Part shown: positions 49,822 to 58,604 of the stretch, in pieces
Position numbering within the stretch: the first letter of the stretch is position 1
Layout: every line of letters begins with the position of its first letter
DNA from: Streptomyces fodineus
Lineage (GTDB): Bacteria; Actinomycetota; Actinomycetes; Streptomycetales; Streptomycetaceae
Direction of reading: 5' to 3'
NCBI RefSeq assembly: GCF_001735805.1
Contig: NZ_CP017248.1
Span: forward strand, 558,001-622,000
DNA: 64,000 nucleotides
Made by a program: the position numbers and the translations under genes
The notes under the pieces: generated by a model
What the model saw: the letters and a program-made list of their open reading frames with translations, nothing else
Told to the model about the DNA's origin: nothing
The model's database searches: none

Positions 49822-50607
49822 TTGGCCGCCAGTTACTTCGAGCGCATCGACCGGCATCGTTACAAGCCCACCCCGCACGCGAGCGGCGCGTGGGACCCCG
49901 ACGAGCTGCACTTCAGCCCGCTGGCGGGACTCGTGGTGCACGCGATCGACCAGTACCGTGCCGAGCGCCCGCCGAGCGGACTGCTGCTGTCCAGGATCAG
50001 CTTCGACATCCTGGGGCGCCTCGCCCTGGACGAGTACGAGATCCACGTGGAGTCCATCCGGCCCGGCCGCACCATCGAACTGCTCGAAGCGGTGGTATGC
50101 GTCGCGGACCGGCCGGTGGTCCGGGCCCGTGCCTGGCTGCTCACCGAGGTGGACACCAGCGCCGTGGCCGGCGGCGCCGAAACACGCCTCACCCCGCCGG
50201 ACCGCCTCGCCTCTGAGTCGATGGCCTCCACGTGGCGCGGCGGCCACTGCGCGTCCATCGACATCCGGCCGGTCGAGCCCTCGCGGCCGGGCCGTGCCAC
50301 GGCCTGGATCTCCACGGACCTCGACCTGGTCGCCGGCGAGCCGTGCAGCCCGGTCGCGTCCTATGCCGCGCTGATCGACACGGCCAACGGCATAGCCGTA
50401 CGCCGCCCGCCCACCGAGTGGATGTTCCCCAACGTCGACCTGACGATCCATCTGCACCGGCAACCGGCGGGCCGCTGGGTCGGCCTGGACACCACGGTCG
50501 TCTTCGGTCCGACCGGCCTTGGCCTGACCAGCAGCGTCCTGCACGACGTGCACGGCCCGGTCGGCCAGGCCCAGCAGACCCTCACGGTGCGCCCGCTGCC
50601 CGGATGA
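49822..50607 (+). CDS. Double-hotdog acyl-CoA thioesterase-like protein
   Basis: A 261-residue protein of the TesB-like thioesterase group. The two hotdog halves are SRISFDILGRLALDEYEIHV to RARAWLLTEVD, and PTEWMFPNVDLTIHLHRQPA to SSVLHDVHGPVGQAQQTLTV. The second half ends in the family pattern with a catalytic Asp (NVDL) and Gln (GQAQQTL). It would hydrolyse medium-chain acyl-CoAs. The start is a TTG at 49822 after the strong ribosome-binding site gaggagaggc. Confidence 0.82.
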   Translation: MAASYFERIDRHRYKPTPHASGAWDPDELHFSPLAGLVVHAIDQYRAERPPSGLLLSRISFDILGRLALDEYEIHVESIRPGRTIELLEAVVCVADRPVVRARAWLLTEVDTSAVAGGAETRLTPPDRLASESMASTWRGGHCASIDIRPVEPSRPGRATAWISTDLDLVAGEPCSPVASYAALIDTANGIAVRRPPTEWMFPNVDLTIHLHRQPAGRWVGLDTTVVFGPTGLGLTSSVLHDVHGPVGQAQQTLTVRPLPG

Positions 50608-50673
50608 CCGTGCCGTGCGTGCGCGGCCGCCGCTCATTCAGGCCGCCGTAGGGCACGGCTGGGCTCGGCTCCC

Positions 50674-51607
50674 TCACTCCCGAGCGCTTCGGACCGGATC
50701 GTCCACCGATTCCGTCCCCGCTGACCTCTTCTCCGTGCGCGTCGACCCCACCGAGGCAAGGCCCACCGCCGCAACCCCCGCCCACTGGGCCGCCGTGAGG
50801 TGCTGACCCAGCAGGCACCGGCCGATCAGCGCGCCGATCGCGGGTTCCAGGCTGGTGAGCACGCCGAAGGCGCGCGGTGTGAGGCGGCGCAGGGCCTCCA
50901 ACTGGAAGGTGTACGGCACGACGCTGGAGAGGACGGCGACCGCCGCGGCGACGGCGAGGGTGCCCGGGTCCAGGAGGCGGGCGCCCGACTGTGTGATGCC
51001 GTAGGGAAGGCTGAGCAGCGCTCCCCAGGCGACGGCCAGCGCGAGGCCGCTGCCGTCGGGAACGCGTTCGGCGAGCCGTTTACCGACCAGGATGTACCCG
51101 CCCCAGCAGCATCCGGCGACGGTGGCGCAGACGATGCCGGTGGCGTCCAGAGCCGTACCGGAGCGGCTGAGCAGGAGGACGCCGGCGGCGGCGAGGCCCG
51201 CCCACAGCAGGTCGGGGCCCGGCGCGAACCGCACAGGGCGATGGCGAACGGGCCGAGGAACTCCAGGGTGGTGGCGGCGCCCAGCGGCAGCCGGGCGACG
51301 GCCTCGTAGTACGCGAGATGGTGCACGGCGAGCAGGGTTCCGGCGGCAGCCGCGATGCCGATCGTGGTCCGATCGCCGCGGATCCGGGGCCGCCACAGTG
51401 CGCCGAGGACGAACGCGGCGATGGCCAGCCGCAGGGTCACGACGCCGGCCGGTCCCACGGCGGGGTAGAGACGGGTCGTCAGCGCGGCCCCGCCCTGCAG
51501 GCCGAGGATCCCGCCGAGGACGAGCCCCGGGGCCGGTACGGCGCCGAGCCCCCGGCCGAGGGCGAGGACGGCACGCGCACGAGGGGTCAGGTACTGGCTG
51601 ATGGTTA
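50674..51607 (-). pseudogene. EamA-family transporter, frameshifted
   Basis: The first half (LYPAVGPAGVVTLRLAIAAF; GIAAAAGTLLAVHHLAYYEA; LGAATTLEFLGPFAIAL) is in one frame and the second half (DLLWAGLAAAGVLLLSRSGT; LAVAAAVAVLSSVVPYTFQL; EPAIGALIGRCLLGQHLTAA) in another. Together they form a ten-helix EamA/DMT-type exporter without missing parts. The shift is at a G/C run near 51214-51220. The N-terminal start is unclear because no ATG or GTG precedes the frame at a good position. It may be a true mutation or a single-base assembly error. Confidence 0.7.
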
Positions 51608-51626
51608 TCGGCTCCCGGTGTGACTG

Positions 51627-52388
51627 TCAGGCGAGCACCAGCACGAGGGGCACGCCCCGGCACGGCACCAGGCGCATGCCGTCGTACGCGCCGGGCCGCG
51701 CCCCGCTGATCAGTTCGCCGAAGTCCGGGCCCTTGGTGAGGGAGCCGGCCAGGTGGGCGGGGTCGGCGGAGGCGGCGACCCGGCCCCGGGCGTTGACCAG
51801 GTGGGCGGGGCGGGGCAGGCGCCGCAGGAGGGGCAGGACGGCCGTCTCGAAGTGGCGCAGGTACACGTCGGCGGCGGCCACTCCGGCGAACCGGCCCTGG
51901 ATCCGGACGGGTTCGGACAGCGTGAGGCTGTACTCGTCGGAGCAGAGATAGTCGACGTACGGCCCGGCCACCGCCCGGCGCCCGGTGTCGCGGGGCAGCG
52001 CGAACCAGTCCCAGTGCGTGTAGTCGGAGTACGCCGACCGGCCGGGGTCGAGGTCGAGCAGAAGCGGGCGTACGTCACCGTCGGCGCCGCACTGCCACCA
52101 CTCCAGCCAGGCGGGTACGTCCGTCAGCAGGCCGGGGGCCGCGACGAAGCCGACGCCGGAGACGAGTTCCTCGCGGGTCAGGTGCAGATGCAGTCCGGGG
52201 CGCAGGGCGGCGAGGTCGGCGCTGGCGGGCCGCCGGTCCTCGGCGACCACCCGGCCGAGCAGGGTTTCGGTGGCGGCGCGGGTGGCGGCGACCGTCTCGA
52301 AGACGGCTTCCAGCGCACCACCGACCTGCGCGGCCACCCACGTCTCCGGCTCCGTGTCGAGGGCGGCGAGCCCGGGGCTCCAGCCCAT
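51627..52388 (-). CDS. Cytoplasmic cache-domain sensor-like protein
   Basis: A 253-residue protein matching the cache (PDC-type) sensor fold. A long first helix (ETWVAAQVGGALEAVFETVA) is followed by strands with GLHLHLTREELVSGVGFVAA, HWDWFALPRDTGRRAVAGPY and FAGVAAADVYLRHFETAVLP. The ending LVNARGRVAASADPAHLAGS is typical. Cache domains usually sit outside the membrane, but this one has neither signal peptide nor membrane helix, so it acts in the cytoplasm. It lies 37 bp after a FadR regulator on the same strand, and both diverge from a polyamine-type ABC transporter. It probably senses a ligand for that system. The ATG at 52388 follows ctggaggac. Confidence 0.78.
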   Translation of the reverse strand: MGWSPGLAALDTEPETWVAAQVGGALEAVFETVAATRAATETLLGRVVAEDRRPASADLAALRPGLHLHLTREELVSGVGFVAAPGLLTDVPAWLEWWQCGADGDVRPLLLDLDPGRSAYSDYTHWDWFALPRDTGRRAVAGPYVDYLCSDEYSLTLSEPVRIQGRFAGVAAADVYLRHFETAVLPLLRRLPRPAHLVNARGRVAASADPAHLAGSLTKGPDFGELISGARPGAYDGMRLVPCRGVPLVLVLA

Positions 52389-52425
52389 GGTGTCCTCCAG
52401 CGGACGGGAACCTGGCGCGGCACGC

Positions 52426-53184
52426 TCAGAGCGTGAGGCGTACGGCGACGAGCCGCGCCGTCGACGCCCTGACGCACCGCTCGGCCAGCGTGCCGGCCGT
52501 TTCGTGGGCCCCATCTTGCACGGCTGAGATCACGGAGCGGTGACAGTCCGCAACTTCTTCACGATATGCGTCGTCGCCCAGGACCAGGCACAGCAGTGCG
52601 CCGATCTCGCTCTGCAGGGCGACCTGTTCGCGGGTGAGCCGGGCGGACTGGGCGGCCGCCGCGAGTTCGACGTGGAAGCGGCCGTACAGCCTGCTGCGTG
52701 CCGCCGCGTCCACGGCCCGAGTCAACTCCTCGGCGGTACGCCGGAGTTGGTGCAGATCCTCGGGTTCCGTGCGCTGTGCGGCGAGCCGGGCGGCGGCGCC
52801 GGACAGGGCGGCCCAGTGGTCGCCCAGGTCGCGCAGCTCCTCGGTGCTCCAGCCGCGCAGCCGGGCCTTGAGGCGGTCGTCGGCGGGGACTTCGGGCAGG
52901 GAGACGAAGCTGCCGCCGCCGCGGCCCCGGCGGGTGGTGACCAGGCCCTGCTGCCGCAGGGCCATGAGCGCCTCGCGCAGCGTGACCGTGGAGACGCCGA
53001 GCTGTGCGGCCAGCTCGGTCTCGCCGGGCAGCTGCTCGCCGTCGGCCAGGAGGCCCAGTTCGATGGCGTCGCCGATGCGGCGGACGACCGCGTCCACACG
53101 GGCCCGGTTGTCCACCGGGCTGAAGACGGCTCTGCGGGCCCGGCCGTCCATCTCCTGCTGTCTCACGGTCACCACCTCGTGCAT
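52426..53184 (-). CDS. FadR-type GntR regulator
   Basis: A 252-residue GntR regulator with an all-helical FCD ligand domain. The HTH is RRIGDAIELGLLADGEQLPG, TELAAQLGVSTVTLREALMA, and the wing GLVTTRRGRGGGSFV. The FCD domain (GDHWAALSGAAARLAAQRTE; LTREQVALQSEIGALLCLVL) has His/Asp residues that usually bind a metal and a carboxylate. The start at ATG 53184 or GTG 53169 cannot be separated. It is divergent from the potA-like gene, and the -35 of that gene overlaps an inverted repeat, so it likely represses the transporter. Co-transcribed with the cache protein. Confidence 0.85.
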   Translation of the reverse strand: MHEVVTVRQQEMDGRARRAVFSPVDNRARVDAVVRRIGDAIELGLLADGEQLPGETELAAQLGVSTVTLREALMALRQQGLVTTRRGRGGGSFVSLPEVPADDRLKARLRGWSTEELRDLGDHWAALSGAAARLAAQRTEPEDLHQLRRTAEELTRAVDAAARSRLYGRFHVELAAAAQSARLTREQVALQSEIGALLCLVLGDDAYREEVADCHRSVISAVQDGAHETAGTLAERCVRASTARLVAVRLTL

Positions 53185-53187
53185 TGA

Positions 53188-53240
53188 CTCAAGCTTTACC
53201 CCAAGAGGACCTTGAGCTTAGAACTATGACTTCATATGTT
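53188..53240 (+). promoter_or_regulatory. Promoter and operator of the polyamine transporter operon
   Basis: TTGAGC (53212-53217) and TATGTT (53235-53240), exactly 17 bp apart, form a promoter ending 36 bp before the potA-like ATG. CTCAAG (53188-53193) and CTTGAG (53211-53216) are exact inverted copies, and the right one overlaps the -35. This is a likely FadR-type operator. Confidence 0.55.
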
Positions 53241-53276
53241 TGCGGTCAACGTACAGCGCGCCAGAAAGGTTCCCGC

Positions 53277-54308
53277 ATGGAGGGAATTGCGATCCGGCTG
53301 CAGGACCTGCGGAAGTCGTTCGGCGAGACGACCGCCGTGGCCGGGGTCGACCTGGAGATCCGGGACGGGGAGTTCTTCTCGATGCTCGGTCCCTCGGGCT
53401 CGGGCAAGACGACGGTGCTCCGGCTCGTCGCCGGGTTCGAGACACCGGACCGGGGCCGGATCGAGCTCGCCGGCCAGGAGGTCACCGGACTCGCTCCGTT
53501 CGAGCGGGACGTGCACACGGTCTTCCAGGACTACGCGCTCTTCCCGCACATGACGGTCGAGCAGAACGTCGCCTACGGGCTGAAGGTCCGCAAGGTGCCG
53601 AAGGCCGAACGGCTCGTCCGCGCCCGCAAGGCCCTCGCCGAGGTCCGCCTGGAGGGCTACGGCCAGCGGCGCCCGGCCCAGCTCTCCGGCGGACAGCGCC
53701 AGCGTGTCGCCCTCGCCCGCGCGCTCGTCGGCCGTCCCCGGGTGCTGCTGCTGGACGAGCCGCTCGGCGCCCTCGACCTGAAGCTGCGCGAGCAGATGCA
53801 GGTCGAGCTGAAGGCGATCCAGCGGGAGGTGGGCATCACCTTCGTCTTCGTCACCCACGACCAGGAGGAGGCCCTGACGATGAGCGACCGCATCGCCGTC
53901 TTCGACCAGGGCCGCATCGCCCAGGTCGGCACGCCCGCCGAGATCTACGAGCGCCCGGCGACCCCGTTCGTCGCCTCCTTCGTCGGCACCTCGAACCTGC
54001 TCGACGGGGAGGCGGCCCACCGCATCGTCGGCACCCCGGGCACGTACAACATCCGGCCGGAGAAGATCCGCGTCCTGAAGGAGTCCGCCGAGGCGGACGA
54101 GCCGGAGCACACCACCGCCACCGGCACCGTCGCCGAGGTGGTCTATCTCGGCGACGCCACCCGCTTCCTGGTCGACCTCGACGGCGGGGGCCGGCTCACC
54201 GCTCTCCAGCAGAACCTGGAGACCTCCTCCGAGGACGTCGCCGCCTACCGCGGCACCCGGGTGCGCCTGACGTGGCACCGCCGGCACGCCGTCCGGCTGC
54301 CCTCCTGA
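53277..54308 (+). CDS. potA: Polyamine ABC transporter ATPase
   Basis: A 343-residue ABC ATPase of the spermidine/putrescine (PotA) group. Walker A is GPSGSGKT (38-45), followed by VFQDYALFPHMTVEQNVAYG (Q-loop), LSGGQRQRVALARALVGRPR, LLLDEPLGALDLKLREQMQV and the H-loop FVTHDQEEALTMSDR. A C-terminal TOBE domain (IRPEKIRV onward) is complete. The gene starts the operon potA-potD-potB-potC and faces a FadR/cache pair. Which cation or other compound is imported is set by the binding protein. Confidence 0.92.
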   Translation: MEGIAIRLQDLRKSFGETTAVAGVDLEIRDGEFFSMLGPSGSGKTTVLRLVAGFETPDRGRIELAGQEVTGLAPFERDVHTVFQDYALFPHMTVEQNVAYGLKVRKVPKAERLVRARKALAEVRLEGYGQRRPAQLSGGQRQRVALARALVGRPRVLLLDEPLGALDLKLREQMQVELKAIQREVGITFVFVTHDQEEALTMSDRIAVFDQGRIAQVGTPAEIYERPATPFVASFVGTSNLLDGEAAHRIVGTPGTYNIRPEKIRVLKESAEADEPEHTTATGTVAEVVYLGDATRFLVDLDGGGRLTALQQNLETSSEDVAAYRGTRVRLTWHRRHAVRLPS

Positions 54309-54343
54309 CCCCTCCCCGTCTCTACGTCCCCCTGGAGAACGTC

Positions 54344-55537
54344 GTGCGCCTCAACCGCATCCCCCGGACCGCCGCCGTGGCCGCCGCGCTGCTGCTCGCC
54401 GCCGCCTGCGACTCCTCCGGCGGCGGTTCTTCCGCCACGGGTCTCAACCCGCCCGACCTCAAGGCCCCCACGAAGCTCGGCAAGACGGAGGGCCAGGTCG
54501 ATCTGATCGCCTGGGCCGGCTATGTCGAGGACGGCTCCAACGACCCCAAGGCCGACTGGGTCCACGCCTTCGAGAAGCAAACCGGCTGCCAGGTCCACTC
54601 CAAGGTCGCCGCCAGCTCCGACGAGATGGTCAAGCTGATGAAGACCGGCGAGTACGACGCGGTCTCCGCCTCCGGCGACGCCTCCCTGCGCCTGATCGCC
54701 TCCGGCGACGCGGCCCCGGTCAACACCGCCCTGGTCCCCAACTACAAGGACGTCTTCGCCGGGCTGAAGAACGGCGCCTGGAACTCGGTGAAGGGGCAGA
54801 TGTACGGCATTCCGCACGGCCGGGGCGCCAACCTGCTGATGTACAACACCCAGAAGGTCAAGCCCGCGCCCACGTCCTGGTCGGCCGTCTTCGACGGCGC
54901 CTCGCGGTACAAGGGGCATGTCACCGCGTACGACTCGCCGATCTACATCGCCGACGCGGCTCTCTATCTCAAGGCCACCAAGCCCGAGTTGAGGATCGAG
55001 GACCCCTACGCGCTCGACCAGAAGCAGTTCGACGCGGCCGTGGCCCTGCTCAAGCAGCAGAACAAGAACATCGGCGAATACTGGAGCGACTACCTGAAGG
55101 AGGTCTCCGCCTTCAAGAGCGGTGACTCGGTGGTCGGCACCACCTGGCAGGTCATCGCCAACCTCGCCGCCTCCGAGGGTGCCAAGGTCAAGGCGCTGGT
55201 GCCGAAGGAGGGTTCGACCGGCTGGTCCGACACCTGGATGGTCTCCAGCAAGGCCAAGCACCCCGACTGCGCCTACCAGTGGCTGAACTGGATCGTCTCG
55301 CCCAAGGTCAACGCCGAGGTCGCCGAGTACTTCGGCGAGGCCCCCGCCAACTCCAAGGCCTGCGCCGAGACCAGCGACAAGAACTTCTGCACGGTCTATC
55401 ACGCGGCGGACGAGAGCTACTGGAAGAAGATCGCCTTCTGGAACACGCCCATCGAGCAGTGCCTGGACGGCCGCAAGGACGTGACGTGCGTGCCGTACGC
55501 CAAGTGGGTGCAGGCCTGGACCGAGATCAAGGGCTGA
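54344..55537 (+). CDS. potD: Polyamine-binding lipoprotein
   Basis: A 397-residue extracellular solute-binding lipoprotein. The lipobox LLLAAAC places the lipidated Cys at residue 22. The fold is of the PotD/PotF type: VDLIAWAGYVEDGSNDPKAD (strand and hinge), YDAVSASGDASLRLIASGDA, SPIYIADAALYLKATKPELR and GWSDTWMVSSKAKHPDCAYQ. Cysteines in the C-terminal part (CAETSDKNFC; CLDGRKDVTC) could form disulfides. The start is the GTG at 54344, with ggaga 6 bp before it. It binds polyamines or a related small cation outside the cell. Confidence 0.9.
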   Translation: MRLNRIPRTAAVAAALLLAAACDSSGGGSSATGLNPPDLKAPTKLGKTEGQVDLIAWAGYVEDGSNDPKADWVHAFEKQTGCQVHSKVAASSDEMVKLMKTGEYDAVSASGDASLRLIASGDAAPVNTALVPNYKDVFAGLKNGAWNSVKGQMYGIPHGRGANLLMYNTQKVKPAPTSWSAVFDGASRYKGHVTAYDSPIYIADAALYLKATKPELRIEDPYALDQKQFDAAVALLKQQNKNIGEYWSDYLKEVSAFKSGDSVVGTTWQVIANLAASEGAKVKALVPKEGSTGWSDTWMVSSKAKHPDCAYQWLNWIVSPKVNAEVAEYFGEAPANSKACAETSDKNFCTVYHAADESYWKKIAFWNTPIEQCLDGRKDVTCVPYAKWVQAWTEIKG

Positions 55538-55540
55538 GCC

Positions 55541-56434
55541 GTGACGACCGACGTGAGGACCGCCGCCGGCCGGCGAACCGTCCGGCGGCTGGCCGGGAGC
55601 CTGCACCGCCGGCCCCGGCTGCGGCTGACCCTCCTGCTCACCGCCCCGCTGCTGTGGCTCGCCGTGCTCTACCTCGGCTCGCTGGCGGTCCTGTTCGTCT
55701 CCGCGTTCTGGACGACGAACTCCTTCACCTCGCAGGTGGTGAAGGTCTGGTCGACGGACAACTTCCACGAGCTGTTCACCACGCCCGTCTTCCGCCAGGT
55801 GATCCTGCGCAGTGTGGGCGTGGCGCTCGCGGTGACCGCGCTGTGCGCGCTGATCGCCTTCCCGGTCGCCTTCTACACCGCACGGGTGGCCCGGCCGAGG
55901 TGGCGTCCGCTGCTCGTGGTGGCCATCCTCACGCCGCTGTGGGCGAGTTATCTGGTCAAGGTGTACGCCTGGCGGCTCATCCTGTCCCAGGGCGGCCTCG
56001 CCGACTGGATGCTCGCGCCGTTCGGGCTGAGCGGCCCCGGATTCGGCCTGCCGGCGACGGTCCTCACCCTGACATACCTGTGGCTGCCGTACATGATCCT
56101 GCCGGTCCACACGGCCCTCGAACAGCTCCCGGCCGGCCTGCTCGACGCCTCGGCCGACCTCGGGGCGCGCGCCGGGCGGACTTTCCGCTCGGTGGTGCTG
56201 CCGATGGTGCTGCCGTCGGTCGCGGCCGGCTCGGTGTTCACCTTCTCGCTGAGCCTCGGCGACTACATCACCGTGCAGATCGTCGGCGGCAAGACACAGC
56301 TGATCGGCAACCTCGTGTACTCCAACATCGAACTCAACCTGCCCATGGCCGCCGCGCTCGGCACCGTACCCGTCGTCGTGATCGTCCTGTACCTGCTGGC
56401 GATCCGCCGTACGGGCGCCCTGAACAGCCTGTAG
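55541..56434 (+). CDS. potB: Polyamine ABC transporter permease, PotB type
   Basis: A 297-residue membrane permease with a long basic N-terminus and about six helices, starting at RLTLLLTAPLLWLAVLYLGS. The EAA loop that contacts the ATPase reads ASADLGARAGRTFRSVVLPM. It begins 3 bp after potD and lies before potC, as in pot operons. It forms the channel with the next protein. Start GTG 55541. Confidence 0.9.
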   Translation: MTTDVRTAAGRRTVRRLAGSLHRRPRLRLTLLLTAPLLWLAVLYLGSLAVLFVSAFWTTNSFTSQVVKVWSTDNFHELFTTPVFRQVILRSVGVALAVTALCALIAFPVAFYTARVARPRWRPLLVVAILTPLWASYLVKVYAWRLILSQGGLADWMLAPFGLSGPGFGLPATVLTLTYLWLPYMILPVHTALEQLPAGLLDASADLGARAGRTFRSVVLPMVLPSVAAGSVFTFSLSLGDYITVQIVGGKTQLIGNLVYSNIELNLPMAAALGTVPVVVIVLYLLAIRRTGALNSL

Positions 56435-56455
56435 GACCTTGAGGAGAGGAGCGCC

Positions 56456-57271
56456 ATGCATCTCAGCCGCACCGCGCGCATCGCTCTGCGCACCGGCGCC
56501 GGGCTCGGTTTCGCGGTGATCTACGTCCCGCTGCTGCTCGTTCTCGTCGACTCCCTCAGTCCCGACCGCAGTGCGAGCTGGCCGCCACGGGGGCTGACCT
56601 GGCACTGGTGGTCGGTGGCGGTGCACAACTCCGGGGCCCGGCAGGCGCTGTGGGTCTCGGTGAAGGCCGGTCTCGGGGCCACCGCGATCGCGCTGGTCCT
56701 CGGCACGCTCATCGCGTTCGCCGTGGCCCGGCACCGCTTCTTCGGCCGTGACACGGTGTCGTTCGTCGTGGTCCTGCCGATCGCGCTGCCCGGCATCGTC
56801 ACGGGCATCGCCCTCAACTCGGCCTTCAGCACGGTGCTGGCGCCGCTGGGCGTGGGGCTCGGGCTGTTCACGGTGATCGTCGGCCACGCCACCTTCTGCA
56901 TCGTGGTGGTCTTCAACAACGTGGTGGCCCGGCTGCGCCGTACGGCCGCCTCGTACGAGGAGGCGGCCATGGACCTCGGCGCGACCACCTTCCGTGCCTT
57001 CGCCGACGTCACCTTCCCGCTGGTCCGCTCCGCGCTGCTGGCCGGTGGTCTGCTCGCCTTCGCCCTGTCCTTCGACGAGATCGTGGTGACCACGTTCACC
57101 GCGGGACCCGGCATCGAGACCCTGCCCATCTGGATTTTCGACAACATGACCCGGCCGCAGCAGGCGCCGGTGGTGAACGTCGTGGCCGCCGTACTCGTCC
57201 TGCTGTCGGTGGTCCCGATCTACGTCGCCCAACGGCTGTCCGCGGACACGGCGACGTCGAGCCGGGTGTGA
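56456..57271 (+). CDS. potC: Polyamine ABC transporter permease, PotC type
   Basis: A 271-residue permease with six helices. The EAA loop is EEAAMDLGATTFRAFADVTF. Typical PotC segments are GFAVIYVPLLLVLVDSLSPD at the start and SFDEIVVTTFTAGPGIETLP near the end. It pairs with the PotB-type protein in the membrane. ribosome-binding site gaggagag before ATG 56456. Last gene of the transporter operon; the following gene starts 31 bp later and may be read through. Confidence 0.9.
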   Translation: MHLSRTARIALRTGAGLGFAVIYVPLLLVLVDSLSPDRSASWPPRGLTWHWWSVAVHNSGARQALWVSVKAGLGATAIALVLGTLIAFAVARHRFFGRDTVSFVVVLPIALPGIVTGIALNSAFSTVLAPLGVGLGLFTVIVGHATFCIVVVFNNVVARLRRTAASYEEAAMDLGATTFRAFADVTFPLVRSALLAGGLLAFALSFDEIVVTTFTAGPGIETLPIWIFDNMTRPQQAPVVNVVAAVLVLLSVVPIYVAQRLSADTATSSRV

Positions 57272-57302
57272 CAGCCTGTACGGCGGACGAACAGGGGGAC
57301 GC

Positions 57303-57983
57303 ATGAGCACAGGAGATGCCGCCGCCCCGGCGCGGGCAGTGCGCGCGGCCTACGAGGCGGCCTCGGCGGCCGTCGCCGGCCTGGGCGACGAGGAGTCGTG
57401 GCTGCCGACCGCCTGTACCGGCTGGGCTGTCCGTGATCTCGTCTTCCATTGCCTGACGGACGCCCAGCGGGCTCTGGTGGCCCTGCACACACCGGCGCGG
57501 GAGCCGGTGGACCGGGACGCGGTGACGTACTGGCGGGACTGGCGGCCGGACACCGTGGGTGCGGCCAACGGCCGGCGGTGGGTGCGGGTGAACGCGAGCA
57601 TGTTCCTCGACTTCGGCCAGCTTCAAGGCCTGTACCTGGAGACGCTGGCGGCGGCCGTGCGGGCGGCGGAGGCGGCCGACCCCGCACAGCCCGTCGGCAC
57701 CCAGGGACACGTGCTGACGGCCGGGGACCTGCTGACCACCCTCGCGGTGGAGGCGACCGTCCACCACCTGGACCTGACCGTCCGGCTTCCGCACGCGCCG
57801 GGACCGGCGCCCGAGGGGTTCGCCGCGGTGCGCGCCACCCTGGACGGTCTGCTCGGCCGGCCCGCGCTCCCGCAATGGAGCGACGCGCACTACGCACGCG
57901 TGGGCACCGGCCGGGCCGCGCTCACCGAGGCCGAACGCGCCGCGCTGGGCGCGGCTGCGGAGCGGTTCCCGCTGTTCGGCTGA
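57303..57983 (+). CDS. Maleylpyruvate isomerase N-terminal-domain (DinB-fold) protein
   Basis: A 226-residue protein of the mycothiol-dependent maleylpyruvate-isomerase N-terminal (MDMPI_N, DinB-fold) type. Metal-ligand histidines appear in DLVFHCLTDAQRALV and EATVHHLDLTVRLP. A C-terminal SCP2/MDMPI_C part is short or absent. Proteins of this kind use mycothiol as a cofactor or are uncharacterised. It starts 31 bp after potC, so it may be the last gene of that operon. ATG at 57303 after cagggggac. Confidence 0.8.
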   Translation: MSTGDAAAPARAVRAAYEAASAAVAGLGDEESWLPTACTGWAVRDLVFHCLTDAQRALVALHTPAREPVDRDAVTYWRDWRPDTVGAANGRRWVRVNASMFLDFGQLQGLYLETLAAAVRAAEAADPAQPVGTQGHVLTAGDLLTTLAVEATVHHLDLTVRLPHAPGPAPEGFAAVRATLDGLLGRPALPQWSDAHYARVGTGRAALTEAERAALGAAAERFPLFG

Positions 57984-58096
57984 GGCACATGAGCAGATCG
58001 GCGGCGCCCGTCACGCACACCCAACACGGGGACACACACGGGTGACACCTGCGCGGTGCCGGGCGGGCCGGCCCGCTTGATGGAAGCCTGCGCCCC

Positions 58097-58378
58097 ATGA
58101 ACAACGCACCCAGCATCAACAGTTACATCGACCGCGTCACCGCCGGCCCCGGCGGGGCGCTGACCGACGAGGCCGGCGTCCTCACCGGCGATCTGACCGT
58201 GGCGACCATCCTGCTGTCCGACGGCCACAGTGCGCGCGTCGCCGTCCAGCAGTCCGGCAGCGACACCTGGTACACCCTCGCCGGCTGCCCCGCACCCGTG
58301 CCCGCCGGGCAACTCGCGGCCTATCACCGGGATCTGCTGGGCCGTATCCGCCGCGGCGGCGGCACCCGGGCCACCTGA
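58097..58378 (+). CDS. Small hypothetical protein
   Basis: A 93-residue protein I do not recognise. It reads as alpha/beta: SINSYIDRVTAGPGG, LTGDLTVATILLSDGHSARV, DTWYTLAGCPAPVPAGQLAA, then a basic helix. No signal, membrane or catalytic motif. Codon use is like its neighbours. It lies alone between the DinB-type gene and the chitinase control region. Confidence 0.55.
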   Translation: MNNAPSINSYIDRVTAGPGGALTDEAGVLTGDLTVATILLSDGHSARVAVQQSGSDTWYTLAGCPAPVPAGQLAAYHRDLLGRIRRGGGTRAT

Positions 58379-58488
58379 GCGGAAGAGCGACGACACGAGC
58401 GGCGCCGGACCGGTGCCGCTCCGTCAACTCCCGCCTCGGCGCCACCGTTTGACTCCCCCATGAACACGTAAAAGGCGAACCCCGCACC

Positions 58489-58530
58489 TTGACCGGCATT
58501 TGGTCCAGACCAATCATGGCCTAGACCAAT
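58489..58530 (+). promoter_or_regulatory. Chitinase promoter with two dre-like sites
   Basis: TTGACC (58489-58494) and AATCAT (58512-58517), 17 bp apart, form a promoter. The palindrome TTGGTCCAGACCAA (58500-58513) lies in the spacer and a second copy, ATGGCCTAGACCAAT (58516-58530), follows. Both resemble DasR boxes (dre, TGGTCTAGACCA) and are also the 12-bp direct repeats known from Streptomyces chitinase promoters (TGGTCCAGACC). Confidence 0.75.
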
Positions 58531-58604
58531 AGCCCGACCGGGCCGCACAGCGCCATCTCCGCACGACGTTCGCCCGCCTGTCGTTCGCCATCCGGGAGTA
58601 CCCG

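Noticed and set aside
54245..57310. 1021-codon minus-strand open frame
   Set aside because: It mirrors the polyamine transporter genes. High GC at third positions keeps the reverse frame open; no domain is visible.
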